64,000 nt of DNA from NCBI GenBank assembly GCA_905221605.1, contig CAJNDS010002254.1, positions 384,032 through 448,031 of the forward strand. The letters are read 5' to 3'. The notes beneath the pieces were generated by a model that saw only the letters and a list, made by a program, of their open reading frames with translations, did not search any database and was not told the origin of the DNA. This DNA is from Symbiodinium natans (lineage: Eukaryota > Sar > Dinophyceae > Suessiales > Symbiodiniaceae). Of the stretch, positions 55,475-62,631 are shown in pieces; the first letter of the stretch is position 1, and each line of letters opens with the position of its first letter. A program made the translations under genes and the position numbers.

Positions 55475-55548
55475 GCCACAATGCCATCCTCAGCGCCCTG
55501 GAGCACCACGGTCGCTGGCCATATGCAGCGCGGCACCTCGGCGGATGA
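55475..55548 (+). pseudogene. PPR-like exon or remnant
   Basis: CATTCCCAG precedes a frame reading HNAILSALEHHGRWPYAARH and then a stop. NAxLSALExxGRWxxA is a PPR core. Confidence 0.45.
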
Positions 55549-56034
55549 AAAGTAGTTGAGGGGCGGAAGGTTGAGGGTTGCTACAGGCCGCTGTTGTTGA
55601 GCGGCCATGAGCTCGGAACTCTGCGCGCGAAGAGACCTCCCAAAGCCCTCAGAGAGACCGTCGTTAGATCCTCATGAGTCATGTCAATGACATAAGCGAC
55701 TCAACAGTGTGCGGGGGCAAAACACAGCCTCAGCCACCGAGGCTGCTCGAAGGAGTCTCGTCCAACACTGGCGCAGCCCCCGAAGGGCCCTTGAGGGGTT
55801 GATGATGACTTGGGAGATGCTTCGGCAAAGGCGCAAAGAGGGTCTTTTTCGGGGCGGAGACAGGGATGTCACATGAGCGGCATGGGCCCGATGAGTGTGA
55901 CTACCTGCGCTTGTGGAACCCCGCAGGAGCCCCGGAATCTGGGCCCGTTTAGCACTGAAGCTTATAGCCCTGCTTTTCAGTCTCAAAAAGCCTGCTTGCA
56001 ACTCTCTGACCACTCCCGAGGACTGCCGCAATCT

Positions 56035-56115
56035 GGGGCTCGATGTACCAGCATCAGCTTCAACGCAGCGCTCAGGTTGCAAAGTGTCGTGGACTTCAGG
56101 CTTGGGTCAACCGAA
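56035..56115 (+). pseudogene. PPR-like fragment
   Basis: Encodes CTSISFNAALRLQSVVDFRL; SISFNAAL is the first helix of a PPR unit. Confidence 0.4.
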
Positions 56116-56805
56116 TCGGGTCCACCTGACCCAAGGGAAGCTGCTTGCAAGAAGCCGTGTCCTCTCTCTGTCCACGATCGGCCATGATACAAGAGCATCC
56201 AATTTAATTTCTGGAGCGTCGGTGCGGTAGCCCCTCAGGCTTCACCAGAACAATGCCTGACACGGTACATTCCTTCCTTGCGACGCATGTCCCTTGTTGT
56301 GCACGCAAGAACGTGTTTAAATCGGGATGCCAAAGCTGCATTCTTCAGCAAGAATCATAACACCCAAATCTCACTTCCTAGCGCTTTCTATTGTATGATA
56401 GAGACGAGACAAGAACAGCGAACATTGGACTCTCACCCTACCTGCGCTTTCACAAACAAAGTCAGAGGAAAAGAAGAAGGAAATGTACAGACTTCACCTC
56501 CCACGCTTGTAGCCTTCGCCTGCTGTCCGCAAGCACGAGGAGGGTCGAGACCGCAACCCCGAACCACAGCCAAGCCCTTAAACCCAAGCACCCGCACCTT
56601 TCTCCAGAACTCAGCACGAAATCCCAAACCGCCCCGTCGTTCTCCTTGACATCTTGCAGACAAGCGCAGAAGAAACTCCCCAGAAGTAGCCGTGAGAGTG
56701 AGGTCATCAGCACCTTCGAAAAGGCGCGGGGCAAGAAAAGAAGTTCTTGATAGGACTTGCAGCTTCTATGGGGCTTAGGTTGGAGTTTCCCAGTAGAGCT
56801 TCCCC

Positions 56806-56871
56806 GTGGAGGCAGCAGAGTGGCGACGGGCCATTGCCCTGCTACCGCAGCTCGCAGCCTGGGCACAAGGG
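56806..56871 (+). pseudogene. PPR-like fragment (second helix)
   Basis: Encodes EAAEWRRAIALLPQLAAWAQ. The EWRRAIALLPQ part matches the second PPR helix. Confidence 0.4.
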
Positions 56872-57192
56872 AGAGCTCAGGGCGGGGATGAAGGATTTGT
56901 GCGCGGGTGCCTTCGCAGGTTTAAATACAGGATCACTTCCTCTATCTCCCAATATGATCTGTATCTATGTGTAACTCGAAAGTCCCATTCTAACTCCTGG
57001 GCCGCTACATAACTCACAGTGTCCAGCATCTTCAGGAAGGCAGCAAGCTGCCGGTGTATGGTGGCACTTCCATGACACGCATGATGTCCCAAAAGAAGCG
57101 GGAGCTGCTGCTGTGGCATCGTGTTCCCCCAGCGCCTAAAGTGCAAAGAAACAAGCCGACAACGTTCCAAGGCCAACGCCCCAACGGATGTC

Positions 57193-57279
57193 CGAGCAGC
57201 TCAGGTGGGAAGGCAGCTCGCGCTTCAAGACATGGGCTGCAACGCAGCCATGACAGCCTGTCAGCCCTTCGCCTCATAA
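57193..57279 (+). pseudogene. PPR-like fragment
   Basis: Encodes RQLALQDMGCNAAMTACQ and then stops. CNAAMTAC is a PPR first-helix core. Confidence 0.35.
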
Positions 57280-58022
57280 ACGCTGTAACGCGACTGGCTC
57301 TTAGTAGGTACCCTATTTTATCCTTTGAAGGTTCTTATGGGGGAATGGTAAGGTACTCAATTCCTTCATTCCGTACTACAAACCAGTAGTCTTCAAGCTT
57401 TTGAGAACCTGAAGGGGCTATGGTTGAGAGTCCCCTCCCTCCCCTCGTACTCCCCAATATTGGATCACCCCTCAGACCTGATCACCTTAGTAGAGCCAGT
57501 TTGGCTTGATTTATTATATGCCAATAAAAAACCTTTAAAAAACGAAACGTATACATATAGATATATATATATATACATGTACAGAAATAATATGCATCTT
57601 ATGGCATATCTAACTTTTCGGGCAACATCTGGCAGTGGGGGCGGGGGAGGGGAGTGATGCAAACACCGTTCATTCCCATTTTCCCGTGTTGCGATCCACG
57701 AGTCTGGCCAAGGAAGGGCGAGCAGTGGCGAAGAGCCACCCGCCTGCTTGGCTACATGCGAGGCCCGAACCACCCTTCCAGAGTTTTCAAAAAGGCTCAC
57801 GAAAGTCTTGAGGCTTTAAGGAGCTTTCGGCTGCTTTGTCCTCCCAACCGCCTTGGACCCTGCCTTCCAGCCCAAGGACCTGGGGTCCTGCGCCGTAGCC
57901 GAAATTTTGAGCGTAAGGGGCGTCGGGAAGGGTAGATGAGAGTTTGAGGCCCTGAACCCTGAACCCTAAACCGCCCTACCTTCTGAAGTCTTGGGAAGTG
58001 TCCATGGCCACCAGGCCGCGGT

Positions 58023-58085
58023 GTGGCTGGCACAGACGTGACCTGCAATGCGCCGCTCGATGGGGAGCTCAATTCTGAGAGGTTT
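58023..58085 (+). pseudogene. PPR-like trace
   Basis: Encodes GTDVTCNAPLDGELNSER. DVTCNA fits a PPR start but the rest has diverged. Confidence 0.25.
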
Positions 58086-58638
58086 TTAGGGGTTTGTCGG
58101 GTTGCGAACCGAAAAAAATTAAAGCGCAAGAGCCCTAGAACCAAGCAAAATCGGAGCCGGGTAAACAAGAGTTCAGGGTTTAAGGTAGCAGGGTTGAAAC
58201 CCTGGCGAGAATGCCCTAGAACCCCCCACAAGAAGAATTAGGCTGCTCAGCGCCTGCGAAACCGGGGCCTGCTGGCACCAGGCCAGGTGGCCCAAAGGTT
58301 TAGGGTTCAGGGTTGAGGTTTAAGGTTGCAAAGCCTGATGACAAGGGTTTAAAGTAACAAGCAACCTCTCAAAGGAAGCAGCTGCGATGCACCACGTCCT
58401 CAAAATCCGGATGTATTCTCGACATGGTCCACATGCCTGGGATTTCCTAACATATTTTGCCCAAATTCTGGGATCGAGCTGAAGGGAGATCCTCTTCATG
58501 GATGGGTCTTCAACCTTTTTGGTTTGGGCGAGTTTCCACATGGGATTTGAGAAGCCTTGTCTGGCTCTCGAAGAAACTGGGCCTGCGAGCAAAGATGGAC
58601 AACCAACTGTCATGGTCCGTGGGTACATCCCAGCATGT

Positions 58639-58658
58639 GGGGGGGGGGGGGGGGGGGA
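58639..58658 (+). repeat. Poly(G) tract
   Basis: An uninterrupted run of about 19 G. Confidence 0.9.
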
Positions 58659-58841
58659 CTTACACGACACCTCGCCCCGCCCTCTATTGAACCATTCGGC
58701 GGCACACCAGACCGACAAATATCAACCAAAAAATCCCGAAATCATATTCCCGAAATCCTTAGCCCAAAATCTCAAGCCCAAATCCCCGCAAAACCATATT
58801 CCCGAAATCCTATTCCCAAAATCCCAAGCCCAAAACCCCGA

Positions 58842-58939
58842 AAAAAACACCTTCCCCCATAAATCCCCGTTATTCCTCAACCCAAAATCTAAAAAACACC
58901 TTCCCCCATAAATCCCCGTTATTCCTTAGCCCAAAATCA
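58842..58939. repeat. Two tandem 49-bp units within C/A-rich low-complexity DNA
   Basis: AAAAAACACCTTCCCCCATA recurs exactly 49 bp later, with the following 29 bp nearly identical. It is the last host-like sequence before composition shifts to AT-rich. Confidence 0.85.
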
Positions 58940-59042
58940 CCCGAAAAAACCCAAAACCTAATCCCTTTAATATGCTTAACCATAAGCCCAAAACCCAAGA
59001 ATAACAATAAGCCTTATGTGGGGCAAGCTCCCTTCAATGAAA

Positions 59043-59070
59043 TTTAATATTATATTATTATAATATTAAA
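59043..59070. terminator. AT hairpin at 3' end of the 59081-59677 gene
   Basis: TTTAATATTA and TAATATTAAA form a perfect 10-bp stem with an 8-nt loop, about 10 bp past the stop codon. The same stem recurs at 60169-60192. Confidence 0.55.
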
Positions 59071-59080
59071 CTACATTTTA

Positions 59081-59677
59081 TTAATTATATTTGTCTTCCC
59101 ATTCTTGTAATTTGCGGTTTTTCTCGTCTATGATTTTGTCTTTTTCTTCTTGTGTTGTTGCTTCCTTTAGTCCTTTTACATATGTATTCATGATTTGTCT
59201 TCTCAATCCGCCTTTGTGTCGTCCCCATGTAAAATGTATTTCCCAGTTTTCAGGTTTTACTTTTTGTTCGCATGCTTCACAATATATATTTCCGTTGTTG
59301 GCTCGTTTTTCTCGTTGTTTCTTATTGTATTTGTCTTTGTATCCTTGACATGTTTCACATAGGGATAATCCCTCAAGTGGTTCTCGCTTTTTACATTGCG
59401 GACATTTTTCAGTATTATCATCATCTTTTTTCGTTTTCAATGTGTTTAAATCCCATGTCTCTTTTCCTTTTTGGTTGTTTATGTGCTTCTGTGTTTTTAG
59501 GTGTTGTGTTAAAGCGTTTCTTTTGACCTTACAATTACATATTGGACAATCTATTTCAATTTGTCGGTATTCTTGTTTCACCAAAAGACACGCTTTACAC
59601 GTAGCTTTACCTTTATCAAAATCAGTAAGCTCTCTTTTCTTATCACATCTCGCGCATAACTTTGTGTTTGTGTTCAT
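59081..59677 (-). CDS. Multi-zinc-ribbon/C2H2-like protein
   Basis: A 198-residue protein. The N-terminus has CARC then CKAC (residues 8-34). Residues about 44-65 hold CPIC...H....H (C2H2-like). Residues about 92-112 hold CPQC...CETC. Residues about 133-155 hold CEAC...H....H. The remainder is lysine- and glutamate-rich. Such serial metal-binding fingers suggest nucleic-acid binding, for example a viral transcription or replication factor, but no specific family is recognised. It is transcribed leftwards from a roughly 90-bp divergent promoter region shared with the 59765 gene. ATG start. Confidence 0.7.
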   Translation of the reverse strand: MNTNTKLCARCDKKRELTDFDKGKATCKACLLVKQEYRQIEIDCPICNCKVKRNALTQHLKTQKHINNQKGKETWDLNTLKTKKDDDNTEKCPQCKKREPLEGLSLCETCQGYKDKYNKKQREKRANNGNIYCEACEQKVKPENWEIHFTWGRHKGGLRRQIMNTYVKGLKEATTQEEKDKIIDEKNRKLQEWEDKYN

Positions 59678-59764
59678 ACCCTACATACTATTGCCCTCTA
59701 TTCTTTAAGACGTTTTGGGTAAAGATAAACACGTTTAAAGGTATGTTATATTAAACCGTTAATC
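59678..59764. promoter_or_regulatory. Divergent promoter region
   Basis: An 87-bp AT-rich gap between two divergent genes must hold both promoters. No consensus box is certain; TCTA occurs at 59696, about 65 bp from the right-hand ATG. Confidence 0.4.
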
Positions 59765-60163
59765 ATGGGAAGTTCAACATCAACCCACCAAACAAACACA
59801 GAACCTTTAATAACTCCTTCTGCTAAAATAAAAAATCCTAAACCTATACACGTTCATCCTAAATTCTCATTAGGTGAATGTATATTTACAATTGATAACC
59901 CTGAACTGTATAGAGACCACTCGTGTAAAGTAATATTTACATATGTTGTAAATGATGAAGTTTGCAAAGATATACGGGGCAAGGTAATAAAAGATATATT
60001 GAACGGAGTTTCGCATTATACCGAATGGTATTTAAGGACATACATACCTATCGAAAACGAAGATAAAATTAATTGGTTTGTATTCAAAACCGCACTTGAC
60101 AATCTTGAAGAAACAATAGCCATTTACAAATTAAATAACTTTTCATATCATATTTATCCCTGA
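59765..60163 (+). CDS. Unknown viral protein with possible N-myristoylation site
   Basis: A 132-residue protein beginning MGSSTST, which fits the MGxxxS/T pattern for N-myristoylation, common in virion membrane-associated proteins. After a polar N-terminus (to about residue 35) comes a mixed alpha/beta-like region with aromatic residues. No recognised domain or transmembrane segment. Convergent with the gene at 60200-60538. Confidence 0.6.
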   Translation: MGSSTSTHQTNTEPLITPSAKIKNPKPIHVHPKFSLGECIFTIDNPELYRDHSCKVIFTYVVNDEVCKDIRGKVIKDILNGVSHYTEWYLRTYIPIENEDKINWFVFKTALDNLEETIAIYKLNNFSYHIYP

Positions 60164-60168
60164 TGAGT

Positions 60169-60192
60169 TTTAATATTACAAATAATATTAAA
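60169..60192. terminator. AT hairpin between convergent genes
   Basis: TTTAATATT-ACAAAT-AATATTAAA, a perfect 9-bp stem in the 36-bp gap between stop codons. Same stem sequence as at 59043. A bidirectional transcription end or poly(A) signal is likely. Confidence 0.6.
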
Positions 60193-60199
60193 TCGCATC

Positions 60200-60538
60200 T
60201 CATTCCTCGCTTTTAGCGGGTGCTTTAAATTGATACTTTTCTTCTTCCTTATTAAATTCAATATCATAATACTTTAACGTGTCTTCTTTTGGGACTTTGA
60301 TTTCGCCCTTATTCAGTCTGTCCATGTAAGTTTTTCTTTTCTTACTCCAATCGCTTTTCTCGCCTTTATCAACTGGTGTTGATGACGTGCTCTTTTCATA
60401 AGTGATTGGTTTCTTATCCTTATCCTTAACCAACTGTTTAACAAGTCCTAAAATCTCGTTAATTTTTAATTGTGTCATATTGTGGTTTTCGATAATAGTA
60501 TTGTAAATCTCATCCGTGCTCACCTTACCCTCGGTCAT
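60200..60538 (-). CDS. Unknown viral protein, charged
   Basis: A 112-residue, lysine- and glutamate-rich protein. Residues 6-40 (TDEIYNTIIENHNMTQLKIN...) are helical, and the middle is S/T/K-rich and probably disordered. No family recognised. ATG start; its upstream neighbour on the same strand ends 24 bp away. Confidence 0.55.
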   Translation of the reverse strand: MTEGKVSTDEIYNTIIENHNMTQLKINEILGLVKQLVKDKDKKPITYEKSTSSTPVDKGEKSDWSKKRKTYMDRLNKGEIKVPKEDTLKYYDIEFNKEEEKYQFKAPAKSEE

Positions 60539-60562
60539 ATACGTTATTACGTATTCTACCCT

Positions 60563-60832
60563 TTAAATGCGGATAATCTCCTCAATATCAGCATCACTCA
60601 AAGGTTCTTTTATGTGTTGAATGCACCACCCTTTCGGGTTTAAGTGTTCAATTATTTTCTTAATCTGTGCTTCGTTTTGCGGTTTTCTTCAATCAATCTG
60701 CGCCCAAATAAATTTAAATGTTTCGGGTTCATAGTTCAATAATCTTTGTTCCCATCCTAAACTCGTCCAACAATCTAAATCAATACCTGTAACATAATAA
60801 TCGCATTTTTCAGCTACTTTTAGAATACTCAT
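60563..60832 (-). pseudogene. Small viral gene with in-frame TGA
   Basis: A 90-codon frame starts at ATG (60830-60832) and ends at TAA (60563-60565). It is interrupted by a single TGA at 60689-60691, after residue 47. The sequence before (CDYYVTGIDLDCW, ETFKFIWAQ) and after it (IKKIIEHLNPKGWCIQH, DADIEEII) has the same protein-like style, so one gene appears to be broken by one stop. It overlaps the next upstream gene by 23 bp, typical of compact viral genomes. Recent inactivation, a sequencing error or stop readthrough could explain it. Family not recognised. Confidence 0.55.
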
Positions 60833-61043
60833 TTTGTTCTGGTAAATGTTTAGAAGTTTTCCCATATAAAATATATGTTAAATGTTTTTCCCGACATTTA
60901 ACGCACGCTTTACACATTTTGCCGTAACAACCAATAAAATAAGATTTAGGAACATAACAACGGCAGTATTTACAAAATCCTATGTCTTGATTATAACCTT
61001 CGTTTGGTTCATTTGTTAAATTAAATTCTACTATATTATTCAT
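60810..61043 (-). CDS. Small cysteine-rich (zinc-binding) viral protein
   Basis: A 77-residue protein with CKYCRC at residues 24-29 and CKACVKC at about 44-50, a likely zinc-ribbon pair. The linker is aromatic- and basic-rich (KSYFIGCYGK). It resembles the fingers of the 59081 gene in style. Function unknown; nucleic-acid binding is plausible. Confidence 0.6.
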   Translation of the reverse strand: MNNIVEFNLTNEPNEGYNQDIGFCKYCRCYVPKSYFIGCYGKMCKACVKCREKHLTYILYGKTSKHLPEQNEYSKSS

Positions 61044-61051
61044 ATTAATAA

Positions 61052-61076
61052 TAATAACATTTATTATTATAAATAT
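61052..61076. promoter_or_regulatory. AT palindrome upstream of the 60810-61043 gene
   Basis: AATAATAATAA faces TTATTATTAT with a short loop. It could be promoter-associated or the transcript end of an upstream unit. Confidence 0.35.
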
Positions 61077-61132
61077 CTATATGGGGGTAAAACGAATTAA
61101 GCAACTGCTTATGAGATGCTATTGGACGTTCC

Positions 61133-61276
61133 TCATTTACTTCCCCTTTCCATGAGCTCGTCCAACGTGAAACACTGGGGCGCTGTATCGGGGCTTTCTT
61201 CTCCTTCTTCCAAAAGCTGGCAATCGTGCCCTGTAGATATATAATAAAAACATGCCTTTAATATTAATCCATACTA
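61133..61276 (-). pseudogene. Stop-to-stop coding-like stretch without start, locally GC-richer
   Basis: Forty-six codons are open from 61273 to 61136 and read STGHDCQLLEEGEESPDTAP then CFTLDELMERGSK. There is no suitable ATG; the only one is five residues from the end. The segment is about half G+C, unlike its AT-rich neighbours. A captured or truncated gene piece is one explanation. Confidence 0.35.
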
Positions 61277-61608
61277 TTTAATTTCAAGTTCTTTTTTAGT
61301 TCCTCTACTTCTTTTTCTAATATTTCTATTCTTTCTTCGGGTGTTGGTTTTCTTGACCTGAACCCTGTATCTACTGTATCAACATCTTCATTATCTTTCA
61401 TGTTTGTTTTGAATATAGCGTTTCCGTCGGGCGTCGTATTCCTGCCAACTTTCCGACTACTCCGATTCTCAACCTGATTAACTACGACATTACCCTCTTT
61501 GTCTGTTGTTGTTTTAGTTTGTTTAAAAAGTGCTTTTTTACCACACTTGCAAAAATTACAATCAACACTGCTTTTATCTATGTGAAATCCTCCGTTCTTC
61601 TCTTCCAT
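61264..61608 (-). CDS. Unknown viral protein with CxC motif and C-terminal coiled coil
   Basis: A 114-residue protein. CNFCKCGKK at residues 17-25 may bind zinc, the middle is polar, and residues 87-110 (EERIEILEKEVEELKKNLKL) form a strong coiled coil that may oligomerise. TCTA at 61619-61622 lies 10 nt upstream of the ATG on the coding strand. No family recognised. Confidence 0.6.
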   Translation of the reverse strand: MEEKNGGFHIDKSSVDCNFCKCGKKALFKQTKTTTDKEGNVVVNQVENRSSRKVGRNTTPDGNAIFKTNMKDNEDVDTVDTGFRSRKPTPEERIEILEKEVEELKKNLKLNSMD

Positions 61609-61613
61609 TAATA

Positions 61614-61769
61614 TTATTTAGATTTTTTCATATTCTTAAGATAATAACAAACGGCTTTCAAGAACTCTAACACACTACGACAACACATTCTATATCTTGG
61701 TGTTTTTATTACTTCGTCTAATTTCTCTATCTCATCTATTACATCTATATAATTTTTGTAGTTATACAT
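61614..61769 (-). CDS. Small unknown viral ORF, 51 codons
   Basis: ATG at 61767-61769, TAA at 61614-61616. Encodes a helical protein starting MYNYKNYIDVIDEIEKLDEV, with a CC pair and a basic end. It ends 5 bp before the start of the next gene on the same strand and has AT-rich codons like its neighbours. Too short to classify. Confidence 0.5.
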   Translation of the reverse strand: MYNYKNYIDVIDEIEKLDEVIKTPRYRMCCRSVLEFLKAVCYYLKNMKKSK

Positions 61770-61791
61770 ATATTAAATAACGATATAATTT

Positions 61792-61795
61792 TCTA
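61792..61795 (+). promoter_or_regulatory. TCTA box upstream of ATPase
   Basis: TTTTCTATG lies in an AT-rich context, 13 nt before the ATG. TCTA is the late promoter core of the CroV giant virus and its virophage mavirus. One four-base match alone is weak. Confidence 0.35.
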
Positions 61796-61808
61796 TGTAT
61801 TAATAATA

Positions 61809-62603
61809 ATGTCAAGCATTCCAATAGTTAAGCCTGTCAATGTCAAAGAATACGAGTTCAAACAATCTAAATATGAAGTAGCCCCGAGATTACCTTTTAG
61901 TCAAATAATAACTGGTCCTTCCGGAAGCGGAAAAGGTATATTATTACAGTCAATGATATTAGACATTTATAAGGACGTCTTCGCGAGAATATATGTGTGG
62001 AGCCCTTCAATTAGCGTTGATGCTAATTGGCTCCCTGTTAAAAGATATATTCAAAACGAACTCAAGGTAGATTTAGAAAAAGAAAAGGTTTTCTTTGATG
62101 AATACAACCCTTCGGAATTAGAAGAAGTCATAAACAGACAACATAAAATTATAGAATATCAAAAAAAGAATAACCATAATAAATTACATTCGATATTAAT
62201 TATTGTTGATGATTTCGCGGATTCAAAAGCATTCTCAAGAAACTCGCCTTTATTAAATCAATTATATGTGAGAGGCAGACATAACGCAATTAATATTATT
62301 ACATCTACACAAAAATTTAACGTGTTGTCTCCAATAATTCGTGTCAATAGTCGTCAGTTGTTCTTCTTTAGATTAAGGAATTACAAAGAAATAGAAACAA
62401 TGGTTGAAGAATTAAGCGCCGTGTTGATTAAAAAATCATCTGTAGCAGATACTAAAAATCTTGCAGAAGCAAAGAAATTACTATTGGAAGTGTATAATTT
62501 AGCAACAGAAGAACCATATAGTTTTTTGTTCATTAACTTAATGAAAGCAGATGTTAATGATATGTTTTATAAAAGATTTGACGCTAAACTAATTATTGAT
62601 TAA
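61809..62603 (+). CDS. DNA-packaging ATPase (A32/FtsK-HerA superfamily)
   Basis: A 264-residue protein, normal for the viral family. Walker A is GPSGSGKG (residues 36-43). Walker B is ILIIVDDF (129-136) with consecutive aspartates. A sensor-like STQK lies at 166-169, and conserved arginines (R178, R182) follow in the RVNSRQLFFFRLR strand, as expected for the arginine finger. This motor uses ATP to pump viral DNA into preformed capsids in polintons, virophages and nucleocytoviruses. ATG start, AT-rich codons, intact reading frame. It is convergent with the S74 gene, 24 bp away. Confidence 0.85.
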   Translation: MSSIPIVKPVNVKEYEFKQSKYEVAPRLPFSQIITGPSGSGKGILLQSMILDIYKDVFARIYVWSPSISVDANWLPVKRYIQNELKVDLEKEKVFFDEYNPSELEEVINRQHKIIEYQKKNNHNKLHSILIIVDDFADSKAFSRNSPLLNQLYVRGRHNAINIITSTQKFNVLSPIIRVNSRQLFFFRLRNYKEIETMVEELSAVLIKKSSVADTKNLAEAKKLLLEVYNLATEEPYSFLFINLMKADVNDMFYKRFDAKLIID

Positions 62604-62631
62604 TAATATTATGATATTTTAATATAATTAA
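62600..62631. terminator. AT hairpin between convergent ATPase and fibre genes
   Basis: TTAATAATATT and AATATAATTAA form an 11-bp stem with one mismatch and a 10-nt loop, spanning both stop codons. Third example of such a hairpin at a gene end in this segment. Confidence 0.55.
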
